A stretch of 64,000 nucleotides of DNA, taken from positions 23,102,932 to 23,166,931 of the forward strand of contig CM029367.1 in assembly GCA_017165825.1 (NCBI GenBank), written 5' to 3'. Below, in pieces: positions 10,678 through 24,400 of this stretch. Within the stretch, counting starts at the first letter, position 1, and each line of letters begins with the position of its first letter. The notes beneath the pieces are model-generated. The model worked only from the letters and a program-made list of their open reading frames with translations, was not told the origin of the DNA and did not search any database. The position numbers and the translations under genes were made by a program. The stretch is from Hepsetus odoe (lineage: Eukaryota > Chordata > Actinopteri > Characiformes > Hepsetidae).

Positions 10678-12249
10678 TCACATACAGACAGACAAACACA
10701 CACACAGGCACTCATTTTTATTTAGAAATGGCTATGCAAATGGTACAAAAGCTTTGGCGTATTTGCCTACAAGTTGTGCCTGCACACTTGGAAATAGAAG
10801 TTAAACGTCACTGTATGAAGACATTGCTTCATATGACGGCCTTTTATTATATTCCTTTTTTTTTTTCCTTTTTTCATGTCTTTTTGTTTATACTCGTTTA
10901 AGTTAGGTAAGCGCACCCACATAAAACTGTGGAGAAAAAGGTTCTGCTTTTAGCTATGTACAGGTTTTACAGAATTAGACGAGAATTTAAGGTGGAGAAT
11001 GCTACATGTTCCCACATGTCACGACTGAGATAGATGACGCCACCTTAAAACAACCACTATTATATTCATAAAGTACAGAAACAAGCTACTCTAAAGTAAA
11101 GCCCCATCTTGCCCACTAGGGGGAGTGCTTAAGCCACATCAATGCAGAACACGGTCCCCAAACCCACACAAAACACTTATTGTCAAGAGAATTTTCATTT
11201 ACCTTAATCGAATATAATAATACAATGGAGTTCTATAGAGGTAAATTAAGCTTCTCCCCTGAGGGAGTGAATATCATCAGTAGTTCATAAGCAGCAGGAA
11301 TGGAAGGGTGCTAGAGTACACATTGTAAGCACACTGTGAGGTCATCTGCATTGATGCGCTCTCTACAGCTGAACACCGAACCCTCCAGAGATGAACATCT
11401 TATTAAACTAACAGTCAGAGGGAGGAACACAAAAACCGACTTGGCCACAGATCACCAGTGAGCATAGTTCTGGCCAGAAGCAGCTAGTTTATAGACGGAG
11501 TTACAGAAACAAGTCATTTACATTAACACTGTAACACACTGATGTAAGGTTAAGAAAGTGACTCAAGTACTGAGCTTGGACTCCTTAAATATATTTACTT
11601 GCAATGAGAATCGGATTTTCTGCGACAAAGCAAGGACCATTCCCAACGTACATTTGAGACATGACGGTTGTCCTTTAGTCAACAAAGTCTATCGGTTAAA
11701 AGACTATTGCCTCTATAGAATTGAACTGAATGATAACCATTAATATGTGAAAGCCTGCTCTCAGTGGCAGGAGCCGAAAGAGCAAACAAAGCTAGTCTAA
11801 AGTTCAGAGAGCTTTCACCTATTCAATAATTAACTGCCCTCTTCTCAGAAAACAGCATTTGCTCATCCTCGTTCTGCTGCCCTTGTCATGCGAACACTTC
11901 CACAGTAGAGTCCTATTGCTCTGGGTGTCATCATGCGTTCTCAGGCAGCATCTGTGCGGTATGTTACCTCTAAAATGTCTACTTTACATCATGCTGTACA
12001 GTTATGTTGCATAGAAGTTTGAGCTTACTCTAGGGGCCATGTAGAACGAGAGATAAAGTAGAGGCCGTGTTGCTGCTCATACAGACATAACCCAAAACTG
12101 TATTGTGATAAATGCTACTGGGAAGGAGAAGGGGGCCGTTTCTAGCTCTATCACGGCCATCTCTCTGTGCTGTGTGCAAACAAAGGGCCGCACTGAGGAC
12201 ATTATAGGCATGGTGAGCACGCTGACGCCTGAGAGACCAGCAGGACGCA
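10155..12249 (-). other. Probable stk32c 3' UTR
   Basis: Two kilobases of non-coding sequence after the stop codon with no SINE or transposon body, in contrast to the introns. That fits a long neural-type 3' UTR, but the true length is not shown. Contains an alternating purine-pyrimidine tract at 10627-10678. Confidence 0.4.
10627..10678. repeat. Alternating purine-pyrimidine tract, (CA)n with GCGCGC core
   Basis: 52 bases alternate strictly, beginning ACACATGCGCACACGCACAC, then GCGCGC, then (CA)n. Sequence of this type can adopt left-handed Z-DNA. Confidence 0.9.
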
Positions 12250-12454
12250 CTAGGAGCTGCCTGGGGATGAACAGACCGAGCCGCACATGCTCAGCTTAGA
12301 GGTCTCAGGTTCGGCCTCAGCTTCTTCGTCCTCCGTCCCCCCCTCTGCCTCCTCCCCCTCTCTGTCAGGGTCTGCTTCTGTTTCTCCTTCTCCCTCTCCT
12401 TCTGCTCCCTCCCCCTCTCCTCCCATACAACCTTCCTCCTGTCTCCTCTTCAAC
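12250..12454 (-). CDS. stk32c: stk32c last exon (acidic C-terminal tail, stop)
   Basis: Acceptor TGTGTGGCAG then G-TTG-AAG completes Lys352. Encodes LKRRQEEGCMGG, a Glu/Gly/Ala low-complexity stretch of about 40 residues, then the conserved end SKLSMCGSVCSSPGSS and TAG (12250-12252). The start and end match vertebrate STK32C (MCGxxC near the C-terminus); the middle does not align with mammals and looks like repeat expansion of GAG/GGAGA. The two Cys near the end could be lipidated (speculative). Confidence 0.88.
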
Positions 12455-15400
12455 CTGCCACACATAGACAGAGAGAAACAAAAGAATGCAGGTGGTAAGT
12501 ATTATTGCAGAAATACTGCACTCTCATGGAGTGACCACACATCTGCACACTTCATGCATTTACAAGACCTTGTTGGTGTGGGTTCATGACAGTTTCCTCC
12601 CCTTTAGTGAGGCTAATAATGGTAGTACCACCCTCAAACACATCTGCCCAGTGAGGCCTCATGTAAATTTTAAATAAATGACTACAACTATGTACTATGT
12701 AACTTTACATTCTTCTGTGCACCAGTTTTTATGCCTAATCTTCACACTGTGTGGATTTCTTAGTAAATACAGGCACTTTATTAACAAATTTCCTGACACC
12801 CTGTCTTTAATTGATTTATTCTTTATTTGAAGTAGTAAGTAACATGTATCTTGTAAGTGTGTGAAGACCATTTTGTTTTCTGCATGTCTGTTATTGTTGC
12901 AGCACCTTTTTGACTAATGCCTGACTTTACACATCTATGAGACCTCGTTTCGAAGTTTTATGGACGATTCCTTTTATAGGTGTCCATTCTTGGCCTTCAG
13001 GCTCTCTGCTTTATGAGGCTAAACACTAAAGCTGTATGAGTGCTAAAAATTTCCTTTTGTGGAGAACTTCTGATGCAATGTCTAAATTTGGGAAACCCAT
13101 GGCAAAGATAGTGGAAATTGTTTCTACTGCAGCATTGTCAGCATGTCAGCAGTGTTAAATTTGATTGTATTTAGCATTTGTAAAAAGGAAAATTAGATCT
13201 ATATTCTTATCACTTCTTTTTCTCAGCATGAGCTTTCATTCTTTGAAAAGAATCAGTATTGATGTCTGATTGTCCTATCGCCCTAACTTAAAAACTTTAC
13301 TTTACTGTCAGAGCTGAGCAAGCAGGAAAAACTTTTATCACAATGCACAAAAAATTTTAAGCCAAACCAGGATGAACACACCTGAATTCCCAACATTATA
13401 CACATAAACACAGCAAAAATCTGTCTGGAACTGCTGTGACAAAGACTGAGGGGACATAAATAATGTGCTAGTACTAAAAATAGAGCTAGAAACACATAAA
13501 TTAAAACCGAGAGAGGGAAGGAGAGAGAGAGAGTGAGTGAGTGAGAGAGAGAGAGAGGGTAGATTATGCAGTGAATGCAGACACTGCTAAATTATAAATG
13601 AAGTAATAATTTAGAGCTGAGATAAACCAATATCCTCTCCCTCTGGGGAAAGGCCATACTGTAACAGCGTCTTCTGCCAGTAAACATCAGCTCAGTTTTA
13701 GCACAGTCACACACTAAGAAGGCTGCTTGAAATTATGGTACAATTATAAAAGAGAAGAGATGCTAAGCGATGGGAGGAGAATGATAAATGTAACACACAC
13801 TCTCTTTGAACTCTTGAGTTTTGTAAAGATGTTTCACACTCTCGAGTGTGCTGGGTTTTTTTTTTTTTTTTACATTCTTTGAGTGACAGATGTCTTGTTT
13901 GTCTCAGTGTTTTGTTATTTAAACATGTTTTATCCTTTTGACTTATTCAATATATATTAAATGAATTAAATGAATGGTACAATATTCAAATTTGTAGAAA
14001 TGTCTCTTTAAGTTTGCTTTATGCAGATGTTGTAATTGAAATCAGCCTAAAAGTGCCACAAAGGTGCATCCCTAGTTAATATGTACACAGGTTATTTTTA
14101 GGGTTTGCTCACTTTTCTCTGTTGAAGATCATGAACTCTTGCTGCACCACTTCAAGGCACTCCTGTAGATAGTCATTCTCCTGTGGAAAGCATAAGATCA
14201 GACATAGGTCAGCTGCCCAACAAATGAACCAGCATCAAAATGTAAAACCAATCAGCACTTCCCAGATTACAGCAGCCCTCTCTCTGCCCTATCAGCTGGC
14301 ATTGTGTTCGGCCAGCTTTAGTTTAGACTGGACATTGCTATTGTGTTTTCCTTGCTTTTGCTCAGAGTGGATGCTCTGGGTGGGCCAGAAATAGTGCCTC
14401 ATATTTCCAAAAGCACTGGAGGGCTTGACAACAGTACTGAAAGCTTCATAATTTAATTATCCAGGTAATAACACAGGAGGCAGCTCTTGCTCCAGAGGCT
14501 AAGGAGGCTCTTGTTAGTGAATCGAGCTGTACTCCTGCATTAGCTTATGGATCAGGAACAACAGTGGGATAGACTACATTTAATAAAAGAAATCTACATA
14601 AGCAGCCAGTGAACCCAGCTGCTAGGGATACACAAGCCAGTGTATTTCTTTGTGCCGGTCCCAAGCCTGGATAAAGGGGGAGGGTAACGTCAGGAAGGGG
14701 ATCCGGCATAAAACTTTTGCAAAATCAATATACGGACAATGACAACAAGATTTCCATACCGGATCAGTCGAGGTTAACAATGACAGCCACCAGTGCTGTT
14801 AGCCTACAGGGTGCTGGTGGAAACTGTACTACTGTTAGCCAAAGAAGAAGAAGAGTAGGAATACATGACCAGAGGCAGTAGGAGAGAAGGAAGGGTAGTA
14901 GAGTTGAAATGAGGGTAGGAACTTTGAATGTTGGCAGCATGACTGCTAAAGGGAGAAAGATAGCTGAAATGATGAAGAGAAGAAAGGTTGATATATGTGC
15001 AAGAGACTAGACTGAAGGGTAGTAAGGCCATGTGTGCTGGAGGTGGGTTTAAATTGTTTTACCATGGAGTGGAAGAAAGGAGAAATTATGTAGGTGCTAT
15101 CTTGAAAGAAGATTATGTGAAGAGTGTTCTAATAGTGAAAAGATTGTAAGATAGGGTGATGAGTTTGAAGCTGGAAGTTGAAGGTTTGATAATGAATGTT
15201 GTTAGTGCTTATTCCCCACAAGTTGGTTGGAGAAATTCTGGAGTGAGTTTGATGAAGTGATAGAGAGTGTACCAAGGGGAGAGTGTCAATAGGTGTGGAC
15301 TTTAATGGACATGAAGGGAACAGAAGTGATGAAGATGTGATGGGTAGATACGGTGTCAAGAAGAGGAATGCAGAAGGTCAGATGATTGTAGATTTTGCTA

Positions 15401-18400
15401 AAATAATTGATATGGCTGTAATAAATAGGATGCCTGTGCAATGGAGAAGTGTTCTGGTACCAATTTTCAAGAATAAAGGTGATGCTCAGAACTGTAGTAA
15501 CTATAGAGGGATAAAGTTGATCAGCCACAGCATGAAGTTATGGGAAAGAGTAGTGGAAGCTAAGCTAAGAAAAGAGGTGGTGATTAGTGAACAGCAGTAT
15601 GGTTTCATGCTGAGAAAGCACACAACAGATGCAATGTTTACTCTGAGGGTGTTGGCGGAGAAGAATCCTTTATGGATAAGGGTAAAGCATATGAGTGCCT
15701 AGAGAGGAGTAGTGGTTTTGTATGAGCAAGTCAGGTGTGACAGAAGTTTGTCAGAGTAGTAAAAGATATGTATGAGGGCAGTGTGACAGCGATGAGGTCT
15801 GTAGTAGGAGTGATGGATGCATTTAAAGTTGAGGTGGGATTACATCAAGGATCAGTGCTGAGCCCATTCTTATTTGCAATAGTAATGGACAGGTTGACAG
15901 ATGAGGTTAGACAGGATTCCCTGTGGACTTATTGCTTGCTGATGATATTGGGATCTGCAGCGAGAGTAGGGAGCATCTTGAGGAGAACTCGGAGAGGTGG
16001 AGATATGCTCTAGTACATGAGTGAATGAAAAGGAGGAAAATGGAGTGGTTAGGATGTACAGAGTAAAGGTGACAAAGGTGGAAGAATTTAAATACTAGGG
16101 ATCAATAGTTCAGATCAACAGGGAGTGTGGAAGAAAGATGGAGAAGAGGGTTCAGGCAGATTGGAATGGATGGAGAAGAGTGGCAGGAGTGATCTGTGAC
16201 AGATGGGTACTAACAAAGCAGTGGTGGCCTTGTGGTTAGGGACTAAACCCCAGGATTGGAATATTGTGGGATCTAATCCCAGACCAGTAGGATAAATGCA
16301 GAGAATTTTGGTTAAATGCTGAGAATTTCAGTGCAATTCACTGTGTGATGTGCTGTGTTTCAGAATGACAAATAGTCACTTTCACTCACTTCAAGAGTGA
16401 AAGGAAAGGTTTACAGGGTGGTAGTGAGACCAGCTATGCTATAAGGGTTTGATATGTTGGCACTGATGAAAAGACAGGAAGCAGAACTAGAGGTGTCAGA
16501 GTTAAAGATGTTAAGATTTTTGTTGGGTGTGATGAAGATGGACAGGATTAGAAATGGGTGTCTTAGAGGGACAGCTCAGGTTGGATGTTTCAGAGACAAA
16601 GTTAGGAAAGCAAGGTTGCGTTGGTTTGGAAATGTCCAGAGGATAAACAAGGATTATATTGTGAGAAGAATGTTGAAGATGGAACTGCCAAGCAAAAGGA
16701 AAAGAGGAAGACCAAAGGGGAAGTTTATGGATATTATGAAAGAGGACATGGAGGCAGATTGAAGGAGGAAGATGCAGAGGACAGGAAGAAATGGAGAAGG
16801 CTGATCCACTGTGATGACCCATAACGCGAGTGGCCGAAAGAGGAGGACATAAGCAGTCAGTGAATGAGAGAGTGCTACTCTCAAGATTTAGTCAAATCAC
16901 TACTAATGTGGGTAGAATAAAAAAAAACTCTGGGAAAGACAACCTACAAATCTCTGATCACCACCCAGGGATAAGGACTGTCAGTCAAGCTAAAGTAGAA
17001 TACATTTACTCAGTAGTGACATGTCATGAATATAGGATAAATATGTCTCTTTTCAGACCTTCAGACTAGTAAGTGTGATTGCTGTGGACATGCTTACAGT
17101 GCAATAACTCAATGAGGAAATGTTCTGTACTGGGACTAGAAGCTACTGGAAATATCAACTAAAATGCATAAATCTGATTAGAGATGGCATTGATCCAATA
17201 CCTAATATCCCAGAAGATGCTGGATCACATAAAAAATTCCAATATCTGTAACAAATCCCACCCAAAATGTAATAATATAAGCTAACCTAATGTACATCCA
17301 TGTAAAACAGGCTCTGGTAACAGCGGTAACCAAAAAGCCAAAGATTTTTTTATTATACTTTTTTTGACTGCACTTCTTTCTGTGGCGAGTGCAGCAGGCC
17401 TGGTCTCATGGAGTATAACATAACACAAGCATCTGAAATACATACAGCCATTTGGGGAGAAGGTCCAAAAGAAAAGCTGGGATAGAAATGTGTGTTTAAT
17501 GCAGATTAAATTACCAAAACTTGCCACACATCCAAGAGAGAATCTGTAGTACAGTCAAGTTTAAAACATGCAGGTCTGTTCTTTTAGGAATTGCTGTTTT
17601 TTTTCCCCACAACAAATGGGGCATTCTTAAAATAAAGCTGATACAAAATGAATGATTATATATTAACTGGTAGCCTTTTTTACTGGGCAGGCAAAACATC
17701 ATCAAAATCTAACTTATTCAAATTAAATCAAATGAGTAGTTTAGCTGCTTCCTGAAACAAATATAAAGTAGTATTTTTCACTAAACAACCCCCAGAATCC
17801 AGACCAGGCTAGATACCAGTATGCTTGTGCAGTTTCAGTATGATACTTTCAGATGATCGTTTTAAGAGAAATAATCCAGATACAATAGCTTAGTAGTATC
17901 AGATCTGAATAGTTAGGACCTTTCAGAGGGACATATGAGTAGAGCAGCAAAGCTCTGAGAACTCACAGACTGGGAATCCTTGCTGTTGTCTCTAGATCTG
18001 TTCTTGGCCAGACGCTTTTTCTTCTTATGTAGTGGGCGCGATTCTAAGATCATCTCTTCCAACTCAAACGTAGGGTCACAATGCAGACGACCTTTCTGTT
18101 TTCACCCACATACAACACACAGACAGTGAAAAAACACTGAAAAATAAGAAACATCATAAGATTATGCTATGACCCATGATGAATAGACACTAAATAGATC
18201 ATTGGTACGCGTTATATTACAGGGTGGTATTTATCTTTGTGCGTTTGCTTACTAATCTGTGTACTCGGAGCATGTTATCAGTTTACACTGTGGATGTGTG
18301 TGTCTGTGCTGAGGTGTTTAATCGCCTCCTACATTGGGAACAAATCCAGCTTCCATCTTCTTCTCGTAGACGGCGTCCCAGTTGACGTCTGAGAGGTAGG

Positions 18401-21400
18401 GGGCTGTCTGCATGTGAGCCAGACTGCAGAATCGGTGCTCTGGGTTTACCGTCAACAGCTGAAAAACAAACCGTCCCACTTGAATTAAATCCAGTTTTCT
18501 TTTCCACACAACCCATCCCCACAAACTCAAACCCAACACAAAAAATAGACCAAAAGATCAGTCTTCCAGCAAGAAAGACCTTAAATGTCATGGATTTTGC
18601 AAGGCATTGGTTACATTATGACTGCAAAGAGGCCTGTGGGCGCCTGTTTGAACATGTTTTATGTTTTTTCTTTTCTAAATGTTCTTTGCTTTCATACTTA
18701 CAAGCCTACTCACACATACTGCACAATTTACAATGACCAGTCATCATTGATAACACAAAGAACATAGTTCCACTTTTCATCACCAAGGCCATCCTCCTAC
18801 CTCACCATTAGATTACACTGGAATTTGCAGTTATTGCTTTTGAGATTACAATGTATGTGCACTGCACAATTTCATCATCTGTAAGAGAATACAGTTCAGG
18901 ATCTAAAGCAGTGCAGTGATGGGGACGGTACCTTGCTTAAGGGTACCTCAGGGCATCCCACTGGTCTGGGATTCAAACCCATGACCTTCTGATCCTGGGG
19001 CCATATCCCTAACCACTAGGCTACTGCAATAGGGCATTATCAGCCTTTTACGTTATCACTCTTTCTTGGTGAAAACTTCAGGTTCTGTGATATACCAGTG
19101 CTATCTTAACATGCACAGCAAGATCTCAAGATCTTTTTGCAAAATTTGCATTTAGATTTAAATTAAAACTTTACATTTAGAATTTGCTTGCATTTATTAT
19201 ATTAGATTTACCTCATGATTAACACTTTCATCAAATACTGCTTTTTTCCTTTTCGTTTGGTGAGTGTGATAAAAATAAAATTCTTACTTAACTAGTACTG
19301 TTACAAATCGCAGTCTTAGCTACATTAGCAAGTGTAAGCACAGCATTTGAAAAGTCAAAAGGTTCTATCAAGGTGATTAGGACTTAATAAGTAAATACAT
19401 TTCTGAGACTTTGCAAAGCTTTTTTTTAAGTCAAATACATTTCAAGAATCAGCAAAATGTCTAATTTGGCCATGGATGCCCAGAATTTCACAGAACAGAC
19501 ATAGCACAGTTTCAAATACATTTCAATGATATCAGTGCTCCATATAAAGAAATATAAATGGTACAATATTGTCTCCAGATTGACACCCCTGGTTGGAAAC
19601 CACACACACATACAGTAATATAGAGGTAAAATCTGCAGAGTTATGGAGAGCTGTGATCTAAACCTCTCTCCTATAATTGGATTTTGAGCTTCACTCTCAG
19701 GATTACATGTCTTCCTTTGGTATGCAAATACCAAATTTCACTTGCCATTATTAAATTCAATTCGTCATCAGTCCAATGGTCCATAGGGGGCACTGTTGAA
19801 CTGGCACTAGCGAAGCAATCTTCAGGGCCAATTAGTTTTAAATAAGAGTGCTGAAGTGATGGAGCTCACAGATAACATGGGCTCATCTGTCTGGGGAGTG
19901 ATTAAAAAAAGTTATTCTGTTATTAAGAGTCTGATAGACTTATAAAAGCAGGACAGCTGTCCAGGCTTATCGTGAGAGTGTGTCACACGCCAAAGACTCG
20001 GCAATGAGATCCTCTGCCTGTCTGTTGGGATGTTCTCAGTTGTCACGGAAACCATATCTATGGACTTTTTCTGTGTGCTAGTATGGTATTATCCCCAGAA
20101 GGCTGGGGCTGTCTCCACAGAGTCCAGACATAAGTAATCCATCCGTACAGGCATGGGTGAGACAAATGGACGTCCCAGTTGAGTGCTGGGGACAGACCGG
20201 GTCAGCAATTACAAAGACGTGGCTTGGATTTCAGGGGTATATACTGTATGTGGGTGATGAGAGAGAGAGAGAGAGTTACTATTTAAAATTCTGTCCTTGT
20301 CCATGAACTCTCTTTCACAATGGACACCTTTTATGTACATCTGACCCCTTTTATGATGAGCTAGTGTCCTCCCTCACTTTTTTTCTGACTCCTTCCATAT
20401 CTCTCTTTCTCGTTCCTCGACCTCCACTTCCACTCTATACACTTCGCTTCTTTTCTGCTTAAATATTGTATATCTTCCTCAGCTGGCCAGCCTCCAACCA
20501 ATTATATATTAGACTTCCATCCTTCCTCTCATTCTCTCTCTGCCTCACTCCTACATTCCCTCATTATGTCCCTCCTTCATTCTCTCCCTGTGAATTTCAA
20601 ACCCACTCAGTCTTCATTTTCTTCCACCATTCTCAACTCTAATTATTCCATCTCTTTCTTGTCTACTGTTCCTTTTATAATCTTGTTTGCTCATTCCTTC
20701 TCTCCACTCCTCATCTTTCTTTTCTGAATTGTTTTTAACTTTACCTTTTCTTTCCACTATCTTTTTACAGAACTCCATGTCTGATTGATTTATCTGCTCT
20801 TACTTTCCCTTTTCCTTTACTTTTGATACTTTTTTTCTTTCTATCCTTTCCTTTACTTGTCATTCTTTGTGTCTTTCTGTACACATCTCTTAACATCAAA
20901 ACCAGTCTTAGATATAGGATAAATAAAGCACATGTTTCTCTCTCCTTGTCTCTCTCATGAAAATGTTTCTTCTATTCTTCTTCTTACCTTGCGCAGCAGG
21001 GAGACAAGGTCCTTGTGCCAAGAGGAGCAGTACTGCACACTGACTGTGCTGAAGAGCTGCAGCAGAGACTCCACTGAGTTACTGCCATGGATGTCATATG
21101 GCCTCTGAAAGACAGAAGAAATAGTTCAAACTGATAAGATTGCAAGATATATAACTCTGTAGTGAATGGACTCTAGCTACATACAAACTATACACACCCC
21201 ACATTGAACATTTAAACCAGGGATGACTTTAAAAGTGAAAACCACATTAAATAATAAAAAGGGAAGGGGTGTAACAGAGCCACATATCTGCTCTTATATA
21301 AACTCAGTCAGTAAAAGCCCCTCCAGAAACACTCACCCAACTACGCAGGACCTCAAAAATGGTCACCCCTAGTGACCACCAGTCCACTTCAAATGCATAA

Positions 21401-24400
21401 CCAGTCCCCCCACTCACAAATGACTGGAAAATCTCAGGAGCTGCAAAAAGAAGGCAAAACCTCAGTAAAACTTAATTTTACAGTATTAATATTATTTCAA
21501 TAAAAGTTTATAATACTAGTAATAAATTAAAACAATCTGAAATTTGGTGTATTGAAAAAAAAAAGTAAATACTACTTATGCTTTCATAAACAAATATCTT
21601 ACTCATAATATCCTTAAGCATCTTCAGCACTTTAATACATGTATTTGTTGTTAATGATGTTAAATGCGCATAAAGCAAAAATATTAAATACGTGTTTCAG
21701 CTGTAATGAGCTGTTTTATTAGTAGGCATACACCAATCAGCCACAACATTAAAATCAGTGACAGGTGAAGTAAGTAAATTTGTATATTTTATTGCAATCA
21801 CATTTGTCAAAGGGTGGAATGAATTATGCAGGAAGTGAACACTCAGTTTTTTGCAGATGATGTGTTAGTAGCAAGAAAAACAGGCACGTATAAGGATCTG
21901 GCAAATTTTGACAAGGGCTAAATTGTGATGCCTGGGTGACTTGGTAAGCGTCTTCTGAGTAGCAAATCTTGTGGGGCATTTCTAGCAGTCAGTACGTATC
22001 AAATGTTGTCCAGCAAAGGACCACCAGTAAACTGGGGATGGTTTAATGAATCAGGCTAGATTTTCATGTGGATGGTTTTCTAACCTAAGGAATAACTGGC
22101 CCCGGGCAGCACTATGGAAAAAAGGCAAGCCAGTGGAGGTAGTGTGAGGGTCTGGGCAATGTTGTGCTGGGAAACCTTTGGTCCTGGCACTCAAGTGGAA
22201 GTTACCTACTTTCAGCAGGAAAATGTGCTTTTGTTTAAGTAACATGGGTCCAAGGATCCAAGTAAAGGGTCAAAGGTGTTGACATGAGATTGAGGATCTG
22301 TGGGATTCGTTGGACAAAGTAGCAAATTAATACACCATCACAACTTCAAGGATTTAAAAATCTGCTGGAGCCAGATGCCCAAGTCCAAGATTTTTTAGGA
22401 GTCCAGTCTTAACAGGTAAGAAATGTTTTGTTGGTATGAGGGGAATTTACACAATTTTCAGTTATGGCTGACCGAAGTATATTCTCTCTGTGCTGGTATA
22501 CTGGTAAGGCAACAACATTGATTTGTAGTTAAAGTAATACTTACTAATAGGTGCCATCAGCTTGTGGAAATAAAGTACATCTCCTTTGCAGGAATACGAT
22601 TTGTGTCAGATTAACATTTAGAGTGGTGTTTATGACAGGGTTCCTTTCGGTCATTTTAAAAGAAACATTTCAATCAAAACAAGCTTTGTTAGGTTTGTTA
22701 GATGTTTTGTCATCTTCATTATATATTCTGATATCTTCATTAACAATATTAACACATTTTTTATCAGTACAAACCAGCACGTTAGGTTTGTTAGATGTTC
22801 TGTTATCTTCTTTATATAATCTGATATCTTCATTAACAATATTAATAAAATTTTTTATCAGTACAACCCACCACTGAGCTGTGTGCTCTACATTAGAAGC
22901 TGCTGATGGAGGTTTTCTTACCCATATATGGTTTGGTTCCAGCTAAAGCTGTGGCTCTCTCTCCATCCTTGATTATTGTAGCGATGTTGAAGTCAGTCAG
23001 GTGGGCATGACCTAAGGGTCATAAGCAATGAAAATTATCTCCAGCAGAACAGCCACACTATCAGCTTTTGATGGCTGGCCTTGAGGACAACCTTAAGTGA
23101 CTCTACTATATCTACTGAATTCAGACAGCTCATCTCTGTAACAAATAATGACTTTTAGGCTTTAAAACGTGCTTGATATCTTCTCTGTCTAGTGGCCCAT
23201 TCCCTATCCCAGGAAGAAACTAGTGTAGTAAATCACTTTTTCCAGGTTCTCGGAGAATGAGACATTAAGAGAAAAAAACAAAACAAAAAACCAACCCCAG
23301 AGAATAAGACTTGAACACCTGTAGACTGGACGTGAAAAAGGAGGCAGTTTGCAAAGAGTTTTACTAGAACAGCTTGTCCTTGAGCCTGGTTTTGTCTTTG
23401 AAGTATTACGGGGCATCTGACACTGAGACCGGCTTACTGCACAGAGACAGACTGTGTTACCGTGGCAATGCCTGCCAGCCTGCGGGATCACATCTCCTAC
23501 ATGTCACCTTGGACCACTTCCACATGTCTGCTGAGAGGCTGAGGAAACATACTGTATGAACACACATGCACACACATACACACACACACACAATTAAATA
23601 TTACCTTGTTCATCTAGCAGGATATTATCTGGTTTGATGTCCCTGTAGAAGAGACAAACAATAGCATCATCAAATGCATCACGTCAATCCCTTAATCAAG
23701 TCTAACTGGAGTACATGGCTTCTAGTTGCCACCATTTACATGGGTCTTCTTGTCTTCTTAACATTTTGTGGTGTTCTCCACAGCTTTGAAAGAATAGTTT
23801 AATCATATGATGATCATTTTGAAAATGAATGACAGTTAGTAGCCACCATTTAACCTGCATGGTTTCAATTTAAACAGCATTTAACCAACATGGGGTCTAG
23901 AACAGATATTAGTCTTGCTTTTTTTAGTTTAGCCCCATTTTTCACGTTTTTTATATACCAAAAAGGGTCCAAACGCATGACTGCTTTTCAATCTCTTTTT
24001 ATTCCTTAGAATTATAGGGTGTAACCTGAAATGCACCGACTCTGTAATGACTGGTAGTGGTTGTGTTTTGCCTTATTCAAATACACCCTGAACTGCTACT
24101 TTAACTTCAGCACAAAGAGGCAGAGCTAAACTGTTGTAGACAATAGATAAATGAATGCACAGGTTTTTGTGACAACGAATTCAAAGCAGTCTGTCTTAAC
24201 AGCTTTATATGGACTATACCAGCTAGAGGGCAAATCCTAGCTTTAGAGACTGAAGAGAAAGAAGAATGCAGAAAAAGAAATGATAATATTCTTTCAACCA
24301 TTTTTGAAAGCGGTACTAAAGAAGAAAGAAGTGTGATGAAAATGTCAAAGGCTAAGGGATTGCCATATCCCTGATCTTTTCTGCTACCGCAGAATGAAGC

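Larger units (their letters stand above)
14181..17966 (-). other. stk32c intron with an RTE-type LINE relic
   Basis: 3.8-kb phase-0 intron. About 60% is a decayed LINE (14640-16880) with a SINE inside it. The remainder is unique sequence. Confidence 0.8.
21441..22921 (-). other. stk32c intron with Tc1-like relic and a tandem duplication
   Basis: Phase-1 intron. Contains a decayed Tc1-like transposon (21727-22487, + strand) and a two-copy direct repeat (22688-22874). Confidence 0.8.

Noticed and set aside
12287..12589. 100-codon serine-rich open frame on +
   Set aside because: Antisense to the last stk32c exon; its Ser/Pro repeats mirror the Glu/Gly codons.
22922..22935. Loss of the DFG motif as a sign of pseudokinase
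   Set aside because: DFN is the normal state in STK32 family kinases; catalytic Lys, Glu, HRD Asp and Asn are all present.
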